Origin: Tanypteryx hageni
Lineage: Eukaryota > Arthropoda > Insecta > Odonata > Petaluridae
Reading direction: 5' to 3'
Assembly (NCBI GenBank): GCA_028673005.1
Contig: CM054113.1
Coordinates: forward strand, 173,831,956 to 173,895,955
Length of the DNA: 64,000 bases
Part shown: piece after piece, positions 1-11,199 of the stretch
How positions within the stretch are numbered: position 1 is the stretch's first letter
Layout of the letters: each line of letters opens with the position of its first letter
Translations under genes and position numbers: made by a program
The notes under the pieces: model-generated
The model's input: the letters and a program-made list of their open reading frames with translations, nothing else
What the model was told of the DNA's origin: nothing
Database searches by the model: none

Positions 1-375
1 GCAATTTTAAGAATTTTATACTTTCTCCATTATGGGGTACTAATGCTACACATTTCTGACAAATTTTAAAGTTCTAGTACTTCTAGAATTAAAATAATAT
101 TTTTCCAATTGTTTAAATTTTAAACAATATATTTATGGAGATATTCAAATGTTTATTTGTGCAATTGCACTATTCTGTACATAAATTGAAATTTTCAGCT
201 TCCTACCTCATCCCGTAATGTCTAAACAGTTACCTATTTGTTTAAACTTTAAGAATTGTTAACTGCCAAACAAATTAAAATATCAAAATTTGTATAATCC
301 CTACTTCGTTTTTTTACAATTCCTATCTCTAAAAAAAATTTCAGCTCCGTAGAACATTTGGAAATACATAAACCT
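1..375 (-). repeat. Dispersed repeat R1, copy A (inverted, cut by window edge)
   Basis: Read on the minus strand, this segment matches copies B (376-965) and C (1140-1715) over nearly its whole length, for example around 'GGGATTATACAAATTTTGAT' and 'AGAAATGTGTAGCATTAGTA'. It lies head-to-head with copy B, the junction falling near 375. The copy is cut by the start of the window, so its 3' end is not visible. No protein is encoded. Confidence 0.75.
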
Positions 376-965
376 TGTTTATTATGTGCTAAGAAGCTAA
401 AATTTTTTTAGCGGAAGATTTTGTGAAAAAACGAAATAAAAAATTATAAAAATTTTGATATTTTAATTTCTATGGCTGTAAAAATTCTTCAAGTTTAAAC
501 TAATAGATTAATGTTTAGGTACTTTGGGGCAAGCTAGAAGGCTGAAATTTTAAAGTTAAGTAGAGCTCAGTGCATTGAAACTAACAAACATTTGAAAAGC
601 TCCAACAAAGGTGTTATTGCGGCCGTATTAAACTTTTAAAATTTAAACAATTAAATAAATATTATTTTACTACTAGATGTGCTACAACTTTATATTTGAC
701 AAAAATGTGTGGAATTAGCACCCTACATTGGATAAAGTATAATATTCTTAAAATTGCAAATTTAAGACTATGTTTTAATCAAATATTGTTCAATAAGGAA
801 AGATAAAAATTGGGTGCAGAGGTGAAATATTTTGAATTAAAAAAATATTGCTATTAATGCTATATCTCTCTGAAATATTAATGTTTATCAGGGTCAGATG
901 AAATGCTTGCAGAATGCAAGCACCAACTACTTGTCATTATATATAGACGATTCTTACAGCGGAGG
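376..965 (+). repeat. Dispersed repeat R1, copy B
   Basis: Direct copy of the ~0.5-0.6 kb AT-rich unit seen again at 1140-1715, with many small differences. Near its 3' end is an 8-bp stem hairpin, TGCTTGCA-gaa-TGCAAGCA, at 904-922, followed after a few bases by CTACTTGT. A 3' hairpin near the terminus resembles Helitron ends, but no clear CTRR terminus is seen in this copy, so the class is left open. Confidence 0.7.
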
Positions 966-984
966 AGGAGATAACATAAAACAT

Positions 985-1062
985 ATAGGAGGATATTAAT
1001 GTTTAGGCACTTCCAGATAAGCTGGAGATTCGAAATTTTTTTCTTAGGTAGGATTTTGTGCA
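985..1062 (+). repeat. Partial copy of repeat R1
   Basis: The stretch around 'TTAATGTTTAGGCACTTCC' followed by a GCTGGAGATTCGAAATTTT-like string resembles positions ~509-555 of copy B. It then continues into a GGATTTTGTG..AAAAACGAAA motif also found near 415 and 1200. This looks like a shuffled or internally repeated piece lying between copies B and C. Confidence 0.45.
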
Positions 1063-1139
1063 AAACCGACTAGAAAAAACGAAAATCTTGAAAAAGTGCA
1101 ACAATGCGGCCGTTAAAAATTCTCAATTGTTTAAACAAA

Positions 1140-1715
1140 TTTTCAAGGTTCATATATTTCCGAATGTGCTACGGGGCTGAAAATATTTTTAGAAGTAGGA
1201 TTTGTAAAAAAAACGAAATAGGGATTATACAAATTTTGATATTTTAATTTGTTTGGCAGTCAAAAATTCGTAAATTTTAAACAATTAGGTAGATGCTTAG
1301 ACACTACGCTGCAAGTTAGGGAGCTGAAATTTTTAAATTATTTAGAGGTTACGCTATGAAAACAAATAAACATTTCAGTTTATCCATAAAATTGTAATTT
1401 TGGCCGATATAAATTATTTAAATTTAAACAATTAGATAAATGTTATTTCACTTTTAATTCTACTATAAAATTAAAATTTGGCAGAAATGTGTGGCATTAT
1501 TACCTCAACGTGGGAAAAGTATAATATTTCGAAAATTGCAAAATATTGATTGTTTTACTCCATTATTGTTCCATAATGAAAAAACAAAAACCCATCCCGA
1601 GGAGAAATCTTTAGAATTAAAGAAATATTCCTCATGAGGAAATTTCTCTCTGAAAATAATGTTTTTTTTCAAGGTGCGATTAAATGCTTGCAGTATGCAA
1701 GCACCTTCTACTAGT
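1140..1715 (+). repeat. Dispersed repeat R1, copy C
   Basis: Third copy of R1, in direct orientation to copy B at an offset of about 780 bp. It ends with the hairpin TGCTTGCA-gta-TGCAAGCA at 1685-1703 followed by CTTCTACTAG|T at 1708-1715. The CTAG end after a hairpin fits a Helitron 3' terminus better than copy B does, but no 5' TC end or Rep/helicase gene is present. It is directly followed by repeat R2. Confidence 0.7.
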
Positions 1716-1717
1716 AT

Positions 1718-2620
1718 AGAATATGCACATATATTAATGGCCAAAATGACACATTTGGACCAGATCGACTAAGCAGGGGTGCCACAATTACAAAGTTAAA
1801 CTTTTCTGTAATTATGAATTTGGAAGGAATTGGCGCAACGGATTAAAACAAAATTTTGTATGAAGTAGGCGTGCAACATAAAATAACAAAATGAAGATGT
1901 TTAGTATAGATATAGAAAGCAGGACTGCCACGATACAAGGAATAAAAAAATTCTTTTTACACATATTTGTGTTGAACTATACACATCAATTTTAACCAAA
2001 TTTAGTACTTATAATGTACACATATACCCATATTTGCATATTTAAACCGAACCAACAAAACAGGGGTGCCACAATTGCAAATTAAACTCTTTCAGTAATT
2101 AAGGATTTTGAAAGAATTTGCTGAACGGATTTCAAATAAATTGTGTATATAAGATTGGCACAACATATCATAATGAAATCAAGATGTTTATAGCGGAGCT
2201 AAGAAGCAGGGCCACCACAGTAAAAAGTTAAATAATATTTCTTTTACACGTATTTCTAGAGGACTGACATAATAGATTTAACCAAATATAGTATATATAA
2301 TCTTCATATAAATAAATAACCAAAATATCATATTTTCATCGGGACTATTAAACAGGGCTACCACAATATCAAGGATAGAATTCTTCTGTAACTATGAATT
2401 TGGAAGGTATTGGTTGAACGTAATTCAAAGAAATATCGTTTGTAGGGTGAGTATAAAATGAGAAAACGAGATGAATATGTCTGGAGCGGATTAAAGAAGC
2501 AGGGCTACCACAGTATAAGGAAAAATAATTTTCCGATTTCAAAGCAAATACATTAGTATACGAATATACTACGGCGAATTTGACGAAAAGCACTTCTGCA
2601 CCACGGGAAATCTGTGTACA
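1718..2620 (+). repeat. Repeat R2, copy 1: six ~145-bp units
   Basis: A motif of the form (G/A)CAGGG(G)(C/T)(T/G)(A/C)CCAC recurs at 1773, 1919, 2060, 2206, 2352 and 2499, a spacing of 141-147 bp. Between these motifs are alternating sub-motifs such as GGAAGGAATTGGC..AACGGATT and TTTTAACCAAATTTAGTA. The same ordered block recurs at 8291-9260. No coding capacity is seen. The element class is unknown. Confidence 0.75.
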
Positions 2621-2729
2621 CTCCTACTTGTTATGTATTAATTGTATTTAAAGGAAAGTAGGCGGATTAGTTCTTTTCAGAACTACTTGTTTTTACAGTG
2701 TTATGTTCTCCAACTGAACGAATTTTAAT

Positions 2730-2857
2730 CAAAATCCATGCTAATAAATAAATAAAGATGGAGACTACGGCGAAATTGATGTTAAATAGAAATTAACTCT
2801 TTAACCGTAAAATTTTACGGTTAAGGAGTTAATTTCTATTTAACAAAAATCCATGCT
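2730..2857. repeat. 64-bp palindrome flanked by a short direct repeat
   Basis: Positions 2781-2844 form a near-perfect palindrome centred at 2812/2813 (AAAATTTT): two 32-bp arms starting GTTAAATAGAAATTAACTC, with a single mismatch between arms. The string AAAATCCATGCT occurs to the left (2731-2742) and immediately to the right (2846-2857). It may be a tiny fold-back element or a hairpin-forming insertion. No TTAA or TA duplication is evident. Confidence 0.7.
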
Positions 2858-3799
2858 GCCATATTTGAGTAAATGGATAATTCTTGAAAACGACAACAAT
2901 TAACATTATTGTGCGGCATGTTTAATTTTCAACAACACATCTATATCAAATAGTATCCTAAATAAATGCAAGATTTCGTTGTCAGACCTTTCAGTCCCTA
3001 GAGACGCACAGAGACAACAGACTACCGACAGTCTGAATTGAAAAATCCTGTATTTCGGAGACATAGGGACCTCAAACAAGCAGTAGCATATCTAGAAATG
3101 GGTGAAGGGGTTACTTAAAACTAATAACTCAATTTCAAATAAGTAATTCATCAATTTTGCCTGTTGAGATTGAAAAAATTAAAAGTCAGAGATATGTGCG
3201 GTGTGCATTACTGCAGTCAATTGTTAGTTCTTCGTTTGTGGCCATGGTTTACGGAGCGGACAACTTAATCAAAGTAAAAGAAAAAAACTTTGGTTCGTGA
3301 GAGGTTTTAACCCCCAACCTCCACCCCCTCTCCCCTAGATAAGTCGCTAAAAACTTGTATGTTCAACAAAATCTCGAATTATTCACGTCATTAAAACTTT
3401 CTTTGCATACACTTAGCATACGAGAAAGTAAAGAAGGCGCGTTACGATGGTGAAGGTGATTCTGAATCTTTCCGCGGCGCTCTCAGATTGAAAGCCTACG
3501 TTCGCTTGCGACTTCAGTGTTCATAATTGGAACTACTCACTCCCAAGTCCTGTACGCTCGCTTTCGTTCCTACTTGTAAAACGAGAATTCGCAAAACGCA
3601 GCTTTGAACCCGAGCCTTATATGAAATAGAAATTCTTCCTTACTTTTTTACTAAATAATCGTTTACTCGAAAATTCGAACGACGGTACTTTTTCTAGTTA
3701 CCTCTTAGCAATGACACTGCTGGACAGTGGTGCCCAGACTTTCGGAATCGCGGACCGGTAAAATTTCAACGAAAGTTTCGAAAATGATAAGAAATGCAT
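2858..3799. other. No feature recognised
   Basis: Unique-looking AT-rich sequence. Reading frames are short and overlapping. I saw no protein motif, RNA gene or terminal repeat here. Confidence 0.5.
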
Positions 3800-3803
3800 T
3801 TAA

Positions 3804-4296
3804 CCCCTTCAGACCTGGTGTACATTACAATGTACATACATTAATTTCGAACATACTTTTCAAATATTCTTTCACATTATATTTTATTGAAAACTTGCTG
3901 AGCACTTAGTCTGACGTCTAGTTTATCCATTATTGGCACTTTTACAGTCATCTATTGCAGACTAGTTGAAGTTAAATGACATTAAATACAAGATGGCAAG
4001 AACAGAGAAGAATTGCTCCAAATAGGTCAAATCTCTCTTTTTGTTTTTGTCGTCGAAGCACCACACTATGATATTATTTTCTTAGAACTTAGGTAAGGAA
4101 ACTTTCTCATTTCATAAATAAAATAATTTTGTATCGTTTTTGTTGATTTTAGATGTTTTAACACGCTGCAATGAAAATTTTAAAACTTCCTTAAAATAAA
4201 GATTTTTTAAAATTTCTTTTTCTATTTCTTTTGAATCCAATTAGCATAATTCCACTGAAAAAATTTCCTCAAAGAAAAAAGTCAGGTCTGAAGGAG
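3804..4296. mobile_element. piggyBac-type MITE
   Basis: The element is bounded by TTAA at 3800-3803 and TTAA at 4297-4300. Its ends are CCCCTTCAGACCTG on the left and CAGGTCTGAAGGAG on the right, 13 of 14 positions matching as inverted repeats. TTAA targets and CCC.. termini are the piggyBac hallmark. The 493-bp interior has no transposase, so this is a non-autonomous copy. Confidence 0.8.
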
Positions 4297-4300
4297 TTAA

Positions 4301-5067
4301 AACTGTATTTGTAAATTATAAAAATGTCTCCACTAAATTTTCAATATAAACACAATTGGTGAATAATTTGCTAAATTATTGAACCGTATTACAATTTAAT
4401 TTTCTATTATTATCTGATACTGAGACAACGAGAAAAATTAATTTGAAAGTATCTCAGGTCGTGTTAGATCTAAGACAGTGACAGTGTTACACACGTCATT
4501 TTGCTGGATCTTTTTGCATGTTACTTATGGATGTACGTCTTACATAAGGATCGAAGGGATTAAATCATTAACAAAGACGAAGAATTTTTAATTGAAAACT
4601 CTATGCTTCCGCGGTTATAAACTATAGTCCCAATGAATAAAATCGCGCACCATGGTTTGGTGCAAATAGCTTCGTTTTTATTACATCTATTCAGCCATTA
4701 CGCCTTACTCCGTACACATGGTCCTCCTAAAGCCTCACTATATATTTTTTTAAATTTACATCATTGATGATTGTTTTACCAGTTCATAATAAAATTAGTT
4801 CAAAAGTTTGAAAAATTATATTCAACTCAGCGCAGCCTTAATTTGCTCATATTGAGACGTTCCAACACGTCGAGATAGATACGATCGAACGAGACGTTGC
4901 TACGTCTAATAGCGCAATTTTGAATCAATTAGGTGCTGGTGATTAGCTAGAAAACTGTGTTGAAATGGAAATTGTAACTTTAGCGTTACATATAGAACAC
5001 CCTATACGTAACTATATATATCTTATTACAGTTTTTGCGTGAAGCTGTGGACGTCAGTGCGTGGGTA
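4301..5067. other. No feature recognised
   Basis: AT-rich intergenic or intronic DNA with no recognised coding motif or repeat boundary. Confidence 0.5.
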
Positions 5068-5071
5068 TTAA

Positions 5072-6033
5072 CCCTAGGATGCATGCTCCAGGAAATGTAC
5101 AAGAATGCATAAGTTGGTCTTCAGAGGCCCTACTTATATCTTTATGATAAAAAAATTATTTTCGCTCAGAATCAGTTAGCACCATTAGGCGTTTATTTTG
5201 GCTGATTAAGAGAAGAAATAGTATTTTCTGGAATTTTTTTCACGGTAAAATATTTCAAATACACACTGAAATACACAGTTACCTCAGAAAAATTTTCTGC
5301 TGTAGTATGTTTTAACTGTAAATCACTTGGAGGAGTTCATAAGAAACATTTTTTAATTATATACAGGAAATATAGTATATTCTATGGATCTTTTATTAAA
5401 ATTCAAGCTAATGTTTCAAATACAAAAAGCAAAATATGCAAGTGAAGGAAACTATGTACAAACCGAAAAGTTCTAATATAAACAGCAAAAAGAGCCATTA
5501 TCAAAAAATCTTCTCCTACTGCTGAAATAACTTGCATATCACCCTACTCTCTCTCTCTCTTACAAACACCGTTGTTGCTTTTGATATAAGTCACGTCGAT
5601 TTTCCTGTGGATTCTGTATGGTAATAAAATCAAAGACACGTTAAAAAAATGTGTACGTAAACCATCATTGTCTCAAACGATAAAAAGAATGATTATTTCA
5701 CAATAGTGTACTTACCTTTATTGCAGGCAGGACATGCATATCAACTTGCTGTGATCCTTACAAACGCTTTTGCTACATTTGATACAAGTCAGAGTGCATC
5801 AGATTTTCCCCAATATGTTAATATTTTAAATAAACGATTCATTATTATAATTGTTCTTTTTCTACAATTTTTGTAGTATATTTTAATTTTAAAAAATCTT
5901 TTTGCAATTTCATTTTACCATTTAAACTGCTGTTAGATAATAGTGTTATAATATTTTTGTATAAGAGATAGTCATACATTAAAATATCATCTAGGAAGGG
6001 CCTCTTTATCGATCTTATTTCGTTATTTGTCAT
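5072..6033 (-). mobile_element. Decayed piggyBac-like element (right end not found)
   Basis: A TTAA at 5068-5071 is followed by CCCTAGGATGCATGC, which resembles the terminus of the piggyBac copy at 33,667-34,808 (CCCTAGGAATCCC on its right end). Inside, on the minus strand, lies a recognisable piggyBac C-terminal cysteine-rich segment at 5718-5795, and a second, more decayed version near 5540-5590. The opposite GGG-TTAA end could not be located, so the right border given here is only the limit of suspicious sequence. Confidence 0.5.
5718..5795 (-). pseudogene. piggyBac transposase C-terminal Cys-rich domain fragment
   Basis: The minus strand reads LTCIKCSKSVCKDHSKLICM then SCLQ and stop. This has the C-x2-C..C-x2-H..C-x2-C pattern of the cysteine-rich zinc-binding domain that ends piggyBac transposases and helps bind the transposon ends. 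Only this last part is left: an in-frame TGA lies just upstream, and no DDE catalytic region is readable. A related but badly decayed copy (..YIKSNNGVCK..) lies about 220 bp away, near 5540-5590 on the same strand, suggesting a local duplication. The fragment is too short to be functional. Confidence 0.6.
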
Positions 6034-6174
6034 TTACCTTTTTTGTTTGCTTTTGTTATTTGTTAATTTTGATGACATTTACGCTAGTATTTTAATGGGC
6101 ATCAGAGCAAAGTTTAATCGATTTCCTGTGTGGTTTGTTTACTTAGTTATTGTAATACATTCCCTAGATATTTC

Positions 6175-6259
6175 TGTGTATAGAGCATTGTGTGGTTCCG
6201 CGAAGCGGTGTCCAGTTTCTAAAGGGCTCCGTACCTCCAAAAAGATTGAGAAGCTCTGG
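6175..6259 (-). mobile_element. Terminal fragment of a hAT-type element
   Basis: The minus strand reads CCAGAGCTTCTCAATC, then a segment with TACGGAGCCCTTTAGAAAC and CGCGGAACCAC. This resembles the common hAT terminal design (CAGxGxTTCTCAAxCTTTTT followed by CGGAGCCC). No matching opposite end or 8-bp duplication was found. It is a single end. Confidence 0.4.
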
Positions 6260-6265
6260 CATTGA

Positions 6266-7109
6266 GCATTAATAGCGATCCGTTGAAAGGTAATAAGACT
6301 CGAAAAAATTTCGCCCCCTGCATTTTCCCACAAAGTGAAGCCTCCCATTGACAAATTGTGACTCCTAAGCTTTCCTCCATCTTTACACAGATGCGGATGT
6401 CCCAGCGGCCCCTTCAAGTCCTTTTCTGCCCTCCCCCACCATTTCTTCTGTACCCTCCGCCCCTGCTCCTCACACCCCTAACAGAATTTCATCAATGACT
6501 TCCATTCATTCCGTGGCCTATCTGACCCGTTTATTTTTACGCCTCTTTCGCCGATCTCCCGGTGTTTGCGATCTTTCCCCAAAGTTTGCTTTCGCGGGCG
6601 TTGACTTTTCCGAGACTGCTTATCAACTGTCTCCATTCAACGGTTATCGAATGTTAGGTTGTGTCGTTTTATCTCTTTCTTAAAACCCTTTCCTCTTCGA
6701 ATATATCTCTCTATCCTTTTCTGCCACAAAAGACCTATCTGTAAAGGCTTCGTTGGTCATTTCGTACAAATTGATAGTAATGATTTCCACCATAATTTTC
6801 GCTGTACTAAAAAGTAGGTTTTCAATAAACAAAGGAATAAATGGTGAAATCATACTGTCCATGCAGCAATGGTGAAACAGAAGCAATCAGCTCCCCTCCT
6901 CAGTCACGGTTATCTTTTGTAGCATCGTGAAAAATTGATTCACGTCGCCTGCGTAAAATATAATATGGGCATCGGCTTATAAACACGGGACCGAAAATGG
7001 GATAGCCTTTTGCGAAGAATTTCAGTCGGCGGACCATTCTATTCTGTTATAAGACCTTGTGAAAACTATTTCACAAGCACAAACTGGTAAGCGATTTGAG
7101 AGGGAAAAT
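6266..7109. other. No feature recognised
   Basis: Mixed-composition unique sequence, C-rich around 6410-6480. Short frames occur on both strands but none shows a recognisable domain. Confidence 0.5.
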
Positions 7110-7216
7110 GAGTCGCTAAGAACTGGAGAAGGTTGCAGAGAATATGATAATGAGGAGAACTCGGTTTAACATACAAGCACGGACATGTCTGCGTTCAGAA
7201 CACTAATGATGATACT
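7110..7216 (+). mobile_element. Non-LTR retrotransposon 3' end
   Basis: The string GGTTTAAC..ACAAGCACGGACATGTCTGCG followed by an AATGATGAT tail closely resembles the 3' end of the LINE at 15,609-16,090 (GGTTTAACC..CACGGACCTGTCTGCG, then (ATG)n). Just upstream a frame reads ..LRTGEGCREYDNEENSV and stop, parallel to the end of the LINE open reading frame at 15.97 kb. This is a 5'-truncated insertion. Confidence 0.6.
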
Positions 7217-7221
7217 TATAC

Positions 7222-7434
7222 ACAGAGCTTAATTTGTGAGGGAGCGCTCCGGAACGGCGTTCCGGTTCCCTTTTCTGAAGAAAATTTCCCAATTTTTAAA
7301 AATTGTTTCTTGATGCCGGAATAAGGCAATTTTTTTAACGGCGTATTTGTTGAAAAAGCATATACATGCATCACAACCTTTCGAAAAATATATGTTTTGT
7401 GCGTTCCGCTTCCTTTTCTCTAAAATTTAGCACT
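7222..7434. mobile_element. Short DNA-transposon MITE, probably hAT
   Basis: The left end CAGAGCTTAATTTGTGAGGG and the right end, which reads AGTGCTAAATTTTAGAGAA on the minus strand, are imperfect inverted repeats. Both are followed inward by GGAACG..TTCCG-type GC-rich blocks. Flanking 8-mers ACTTATAC and ACATATAT match at 6 of 8 positions, a weak candidate target duplication. It is non-coding. Confidence 0.5.
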
Positions 7435-7782
7435 ACATATATACCATTAGTTGTGTCTCTGTTTTGCTGACGAAGAGATCATCCCAAAAGCTCATACCTA
7501 TCCATGTGTCTCTCCGACGCCCCAGCACCTCTCTCCTACTGATAAGTGTCCACTGAGTTTCCTTCCCTCAACATCTAGTTGCCGTTCACACACCAATTTA
7601 TCTTTCCTTTTCCCTAAGCATTTACATGTAAAGAAGGAACTTGAACTCGCAGATAGTAATAGAGAGAGTGAATAAGCTAGAAACGTTAAGTGTTTGTACT
7701 AGGCGGTTTAAGGGAAAAAAAAAATAAAAGTATCAACATTCATTCGCAAGAAGATAAGTGCAAAGGTTTCCAGGGGCCACTG

Positions 7783-7818
<36 letters not shown>

Positions 7819-8290
7819 TTCTCACTCTCGTTAAAGTAAGTTGGGGGTGCGGAAATCAGTAATTAGCACTGAAATGAAAAGGATGCGAAGTGTGTGTAGG
7901 TGTGGACACGTTTACGCACGTATTCGGTCGTGCCTCGGAATTTACTGTTCGAATGTTTTTTTCTTTTTCTAATTCTTCGTGTCTTTCGTCGACTCTTCCA
8001 CTCAATTCTCTCTTCGTCATTTTTTTGTCGTCAATGGGCCGCATAAGGCTCGGAGGCCGTGGATTTCCCACTCATGCTCTGTTAACTAAATTTAGTAATA
8101 AGAGCAGGTTTATTAAATACTTGAGCGTTAAGATTTCTACCAAACAATCGACGGAAAAGGAGCTCTCAGATGTAAAAAAATCCAAGAAATCACAAAACCG
8201 GACTATGATAATGGGCTACTGCAATTCACAACTGGTATTTTTACTATGTCTTGTTAGTGCTTTTCTTCATTGCTGAAAAGTACTATTATC
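7435..8290. other. No gene recognised; contains a (TC)n tract
   Basis: Unique sequence. A (TC)n microsatellite lies at 7785-7813. A 128-codon frame at 7890-8276 (+) shows no domain and overlaps an open frame on the other strand, so it was not called as a gene. Confidence 0.5.
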
Positions 8291-9260
8291 TTCGTTATGT
8301 CCGTCCGTCCGTACGCATAGATCAGGGAAGAATTGGCTGAACCGATTTCAACCAAATTTGGTATATAGAATATTCACTAAAATTAATGACCAAAGTGGCA
8401 TATTTGGAGCAAATCGACTTAGCAGGGGTGCCACAATGGCAAAGTTAAGTTTTGCGCTAATTATGAATTTGGAAGGAATTAGCCCAACCGATTTCAAAGA
8501 AATTTTGTATTAAGGAGGTAGGCAATATAAAATAACAAAATCAAGATTTTTTGTATAGATATAGAAAGCAGGGCCGCCACAATACAAGGAATAAAATTAT
8601 TATTTTTGCACGTAATTGTGTTAAACTGTCCGAATCAATTTTAAACAAATTTAATACTTATAACATACACATATGCAAAACGATATTAGCATATTTAAAC
8701 AGAATAAGCTAGACAGGGATGCCAAAATTAAAAATGAAACTCTTTCAGTAATTAAGGATTTGGAAGGAATTGGCAGAACGGATTTCAATTAAATTTTTTA
8801 TATAAAATTTGCACACCATACCATAATAGAATCAAGATGTTTAAAGAGGAACTAAAGACCAGGGCTTCCGCAATAAAAAGTAAAATAATATTTCTTTTAC
8901 AGGTATTTATAGAGAAATGACAGCATGGATTTTAACCAAATATAGTATATTTAATCTTCATATAAATAAATAATCAAAATATCACATTTTAACCTGGTCG
9001 AATAAGCAGGGCTACCAAATGTCAAGGTTATGAATTTAGAAGGTATTGGCGGAATGGATTTAAGAAATTTCGTGTATAGAGTGAGTATAGAATGGGAAAA
9101 CGAAATGAATATGTTTAGAACGGATCAAAAAACCATGGCTACCACTATACATGGAAAAATAATTTTCTGATTTCAAAGCAAATTAGTATACGATTATACT
9201 AAGGCGAATTTGACGAAAAGCACTTCTGTACCTTGGGAAACCCATGTGCACCCCTAATAT
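8291..9260 (+). repeat. Repeat R2, copy 2: six ~145-bp units
   Basis: Second copy of the block at 1718-2620. The marker motif falls at 8422, 8568, 8712, 8858, 9006 and 9131; the last interval is shortened to ~125 bp by a deletion. This copy has an extra 5' part, a GTCCGTCCGTCCG run then AATTGGCTGAACCGATTTC and AACCAAATTTGGTATAT, a motif style common in non-coding arthropod repeats. The two copies differ at many positions, so the duplication is not recent. Confidence 0.75.
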
Positions 9261-9304
9261 TGTACTAAATCCTTCAACCACTGTACAGTTTTACAACACA
9301 CACG

Positions 9305-9665
9305 GTTTAAGCACATCGTACGTATGGTTCACACTAGAAAATGTATTCTGACTGATTTCTAGCTGATACAAATCATGGTTCATTAAGACTATTTCAGCAC
9401 CTTTTCAAAGATAAACAGAATTTCGCTGCACCCCAGCCTTCAAGCAATTTTTTTTTATGTTTTCACAAACGAGTATTAAAACCTTTTGACATATCCATTT
9501 GTTGGTATCGCATCATAATCAATTTATTAGAGATAGTTAGTTACCTGTAAACAAATCCAAATCGTTGATTTAATTACAAAACTAGTTTTATCGCGGCACC
9601 GCTAAAAATCAGCTGCGGCGCCCCAGTGTGCCGCGGCCCCAAGGTAGGAAACCACTGGTTTAAGG
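9305..9665. mobile_element. hAT-type terminal segment, possibly a MITE
   Basis: The right end AGGAAACCACTG (ending 9657) read in reverse gives CAGTGGTTTCCTACC followed by a GC-rich GGGGCCGCGGCAC block, the usual hAT terminal look. GTTTAAGG after it (9658-9665) matches GTTTAAGC at 9305-9312 at 7 of 8 positions, so that could be the target duplication. The left terminus itself is not recognisable, so the left border is uncertain. Confidence 0.4.
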
Positions 9666-10389
9666 CGTTCTTTGGTTCAAGTACCATATTCGTGCGACGA
9701 TTCTAAGTAATTTTAAATTGCGAATGAAAATTATGGTGCGTTGCTTCTCGTAAACGTTACTCCATACACAATACGGAGACACAGAGGGAGATACAAAACC
9801 GAGATTATATTCTATTAGTTATAATAGTTATAGACTTGCTATCTAGTCTTATCACCTTTAATTAGAACCAAGTGTATTAATACCTCCAAACATAACTGAA
9901 AAGTAAATTGACAACCAATCATTTACACCTAAAAAATGCAATCTCTCTAAATATAAAATCCTATTAAAACAATAAAGATAAACTACAACAGCAAACCTTA
10001 CTACCAAATATACAATTGTCTTTCATAAACTTATTATGCTTAGTAACAAAATCACACCTATTCTTACATCTATTACTGGTCAATGTTAACCATACAACAC
10101 ATACTAACTCGACTTGACGTTCAAAATTAAATTTAAGTGGCCTACATAAACATGAAACAATTCTTACAGCAAAACGAGGTCTGACAATACTACCAAATTC
10201 AACTGTGCATAGTCAATTTACAAAAAAAACCTTTGACCCTGACCTTATTCTGTCCTCACAAGAATACTTGTTGCAAAGCAAATTTGCCGTGACTTTGTCC
10301 GTTAAAGAAATTAGAAAAAACTTAAGATGATAATATTCGTGAACACAGCTTCATGCGACGCTGTACTGTAAGATATTGCAAAGTTATTT
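9666..10389. other. No feature recognised
   Basis: AT-rich unique sequence without coding or repeat signals that I could recognise. Confidence 0.5.
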
Positions 10390-10505
10390 ACCGGAAGTCA
10401 TGTGGATTCGAAAATATCGAATCGGAGTCCGAGCTATCGAATGGAATCGAATTCTCATTCCCGATTCGAAATCAAACCGAATCTCGAAACTTCGCAGGGC
10501 CTTAA
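10390..10505 (-). mobile_element. Possible hAT-like terminal fragment
   Basis: The minus strand reads AAGGCCCTGCGAAGTTTCG, then ATTCGGTTTGATTTCGAATC and further TCGAAT repeats. The 'GGCCCTG + repeated TCGA/ATTCG' layout is seen at ends of some hAT-like elements. No partner end or target duplication was found. Confidence 0.3.
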
Positions 10506-11199
10506 TTAATAACCTCGTATATGTGAAAATCAAACTTGATGCATAGCTGTATCCCACATAAATACAATGTACTAGCAGAAGTACCCGGCCTTGCTTGGGT
10601 TTAAGGTTAAGAACAAGTAATCAATGCCGAGTATACAGAAACACTTTAATTGTTTTGAAGCAGGCAAATGTTTTAAGTTTGGAACAGTACAGTTTTGACA
10701 TTTCAAATGAACTTTTTTTAAATTTAAAATTTTCACATTTTTATCTAATTTTTCCGCAATATTCGCACTATATGCCTCTTGCATTTTTATAGCACAACAA
10801 ATTATTTCATTTCATATCGTTCAAACCATTTTTATACGATGGGTATATTTTTAAATACGCCCCAGGATTTATTAGGGACATTTGTTTTTAATTAGTCCCA
10901 TTCGAAAACGATTCAAAAAAGTATTACCACAGGTTTTGTATCGAAAACATTTTATCGAATAATGTTTTTCCTAAAGTATAAACATGAATAGTATGAACAC
11001 GTGATATCACATTTCTACGGTAATAAGAAATAACTAGAGGCCTGTTGCAGTACTCCCTGCAAACATCTAGAGAGCCTTGCGTGAAGTGACCCAATGCCAT
11101 AGTTCCTATGACAAAAAATTGATACAAAGAGTGTTATTAGTGGAATCACTTTTATTGTCCCTCTTAAAATAATTATATAGCTCATACCATTCATACCTT

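Noticed and set aside
5718..5720. Domesticated piggyBac gene suggested by a splice-donor-like AAAG|GTAAGT after the stop
   Set aside because: The frame has an upstream stop and no catalytic region. The donor-like string lies after the stop codon and is probably chance.
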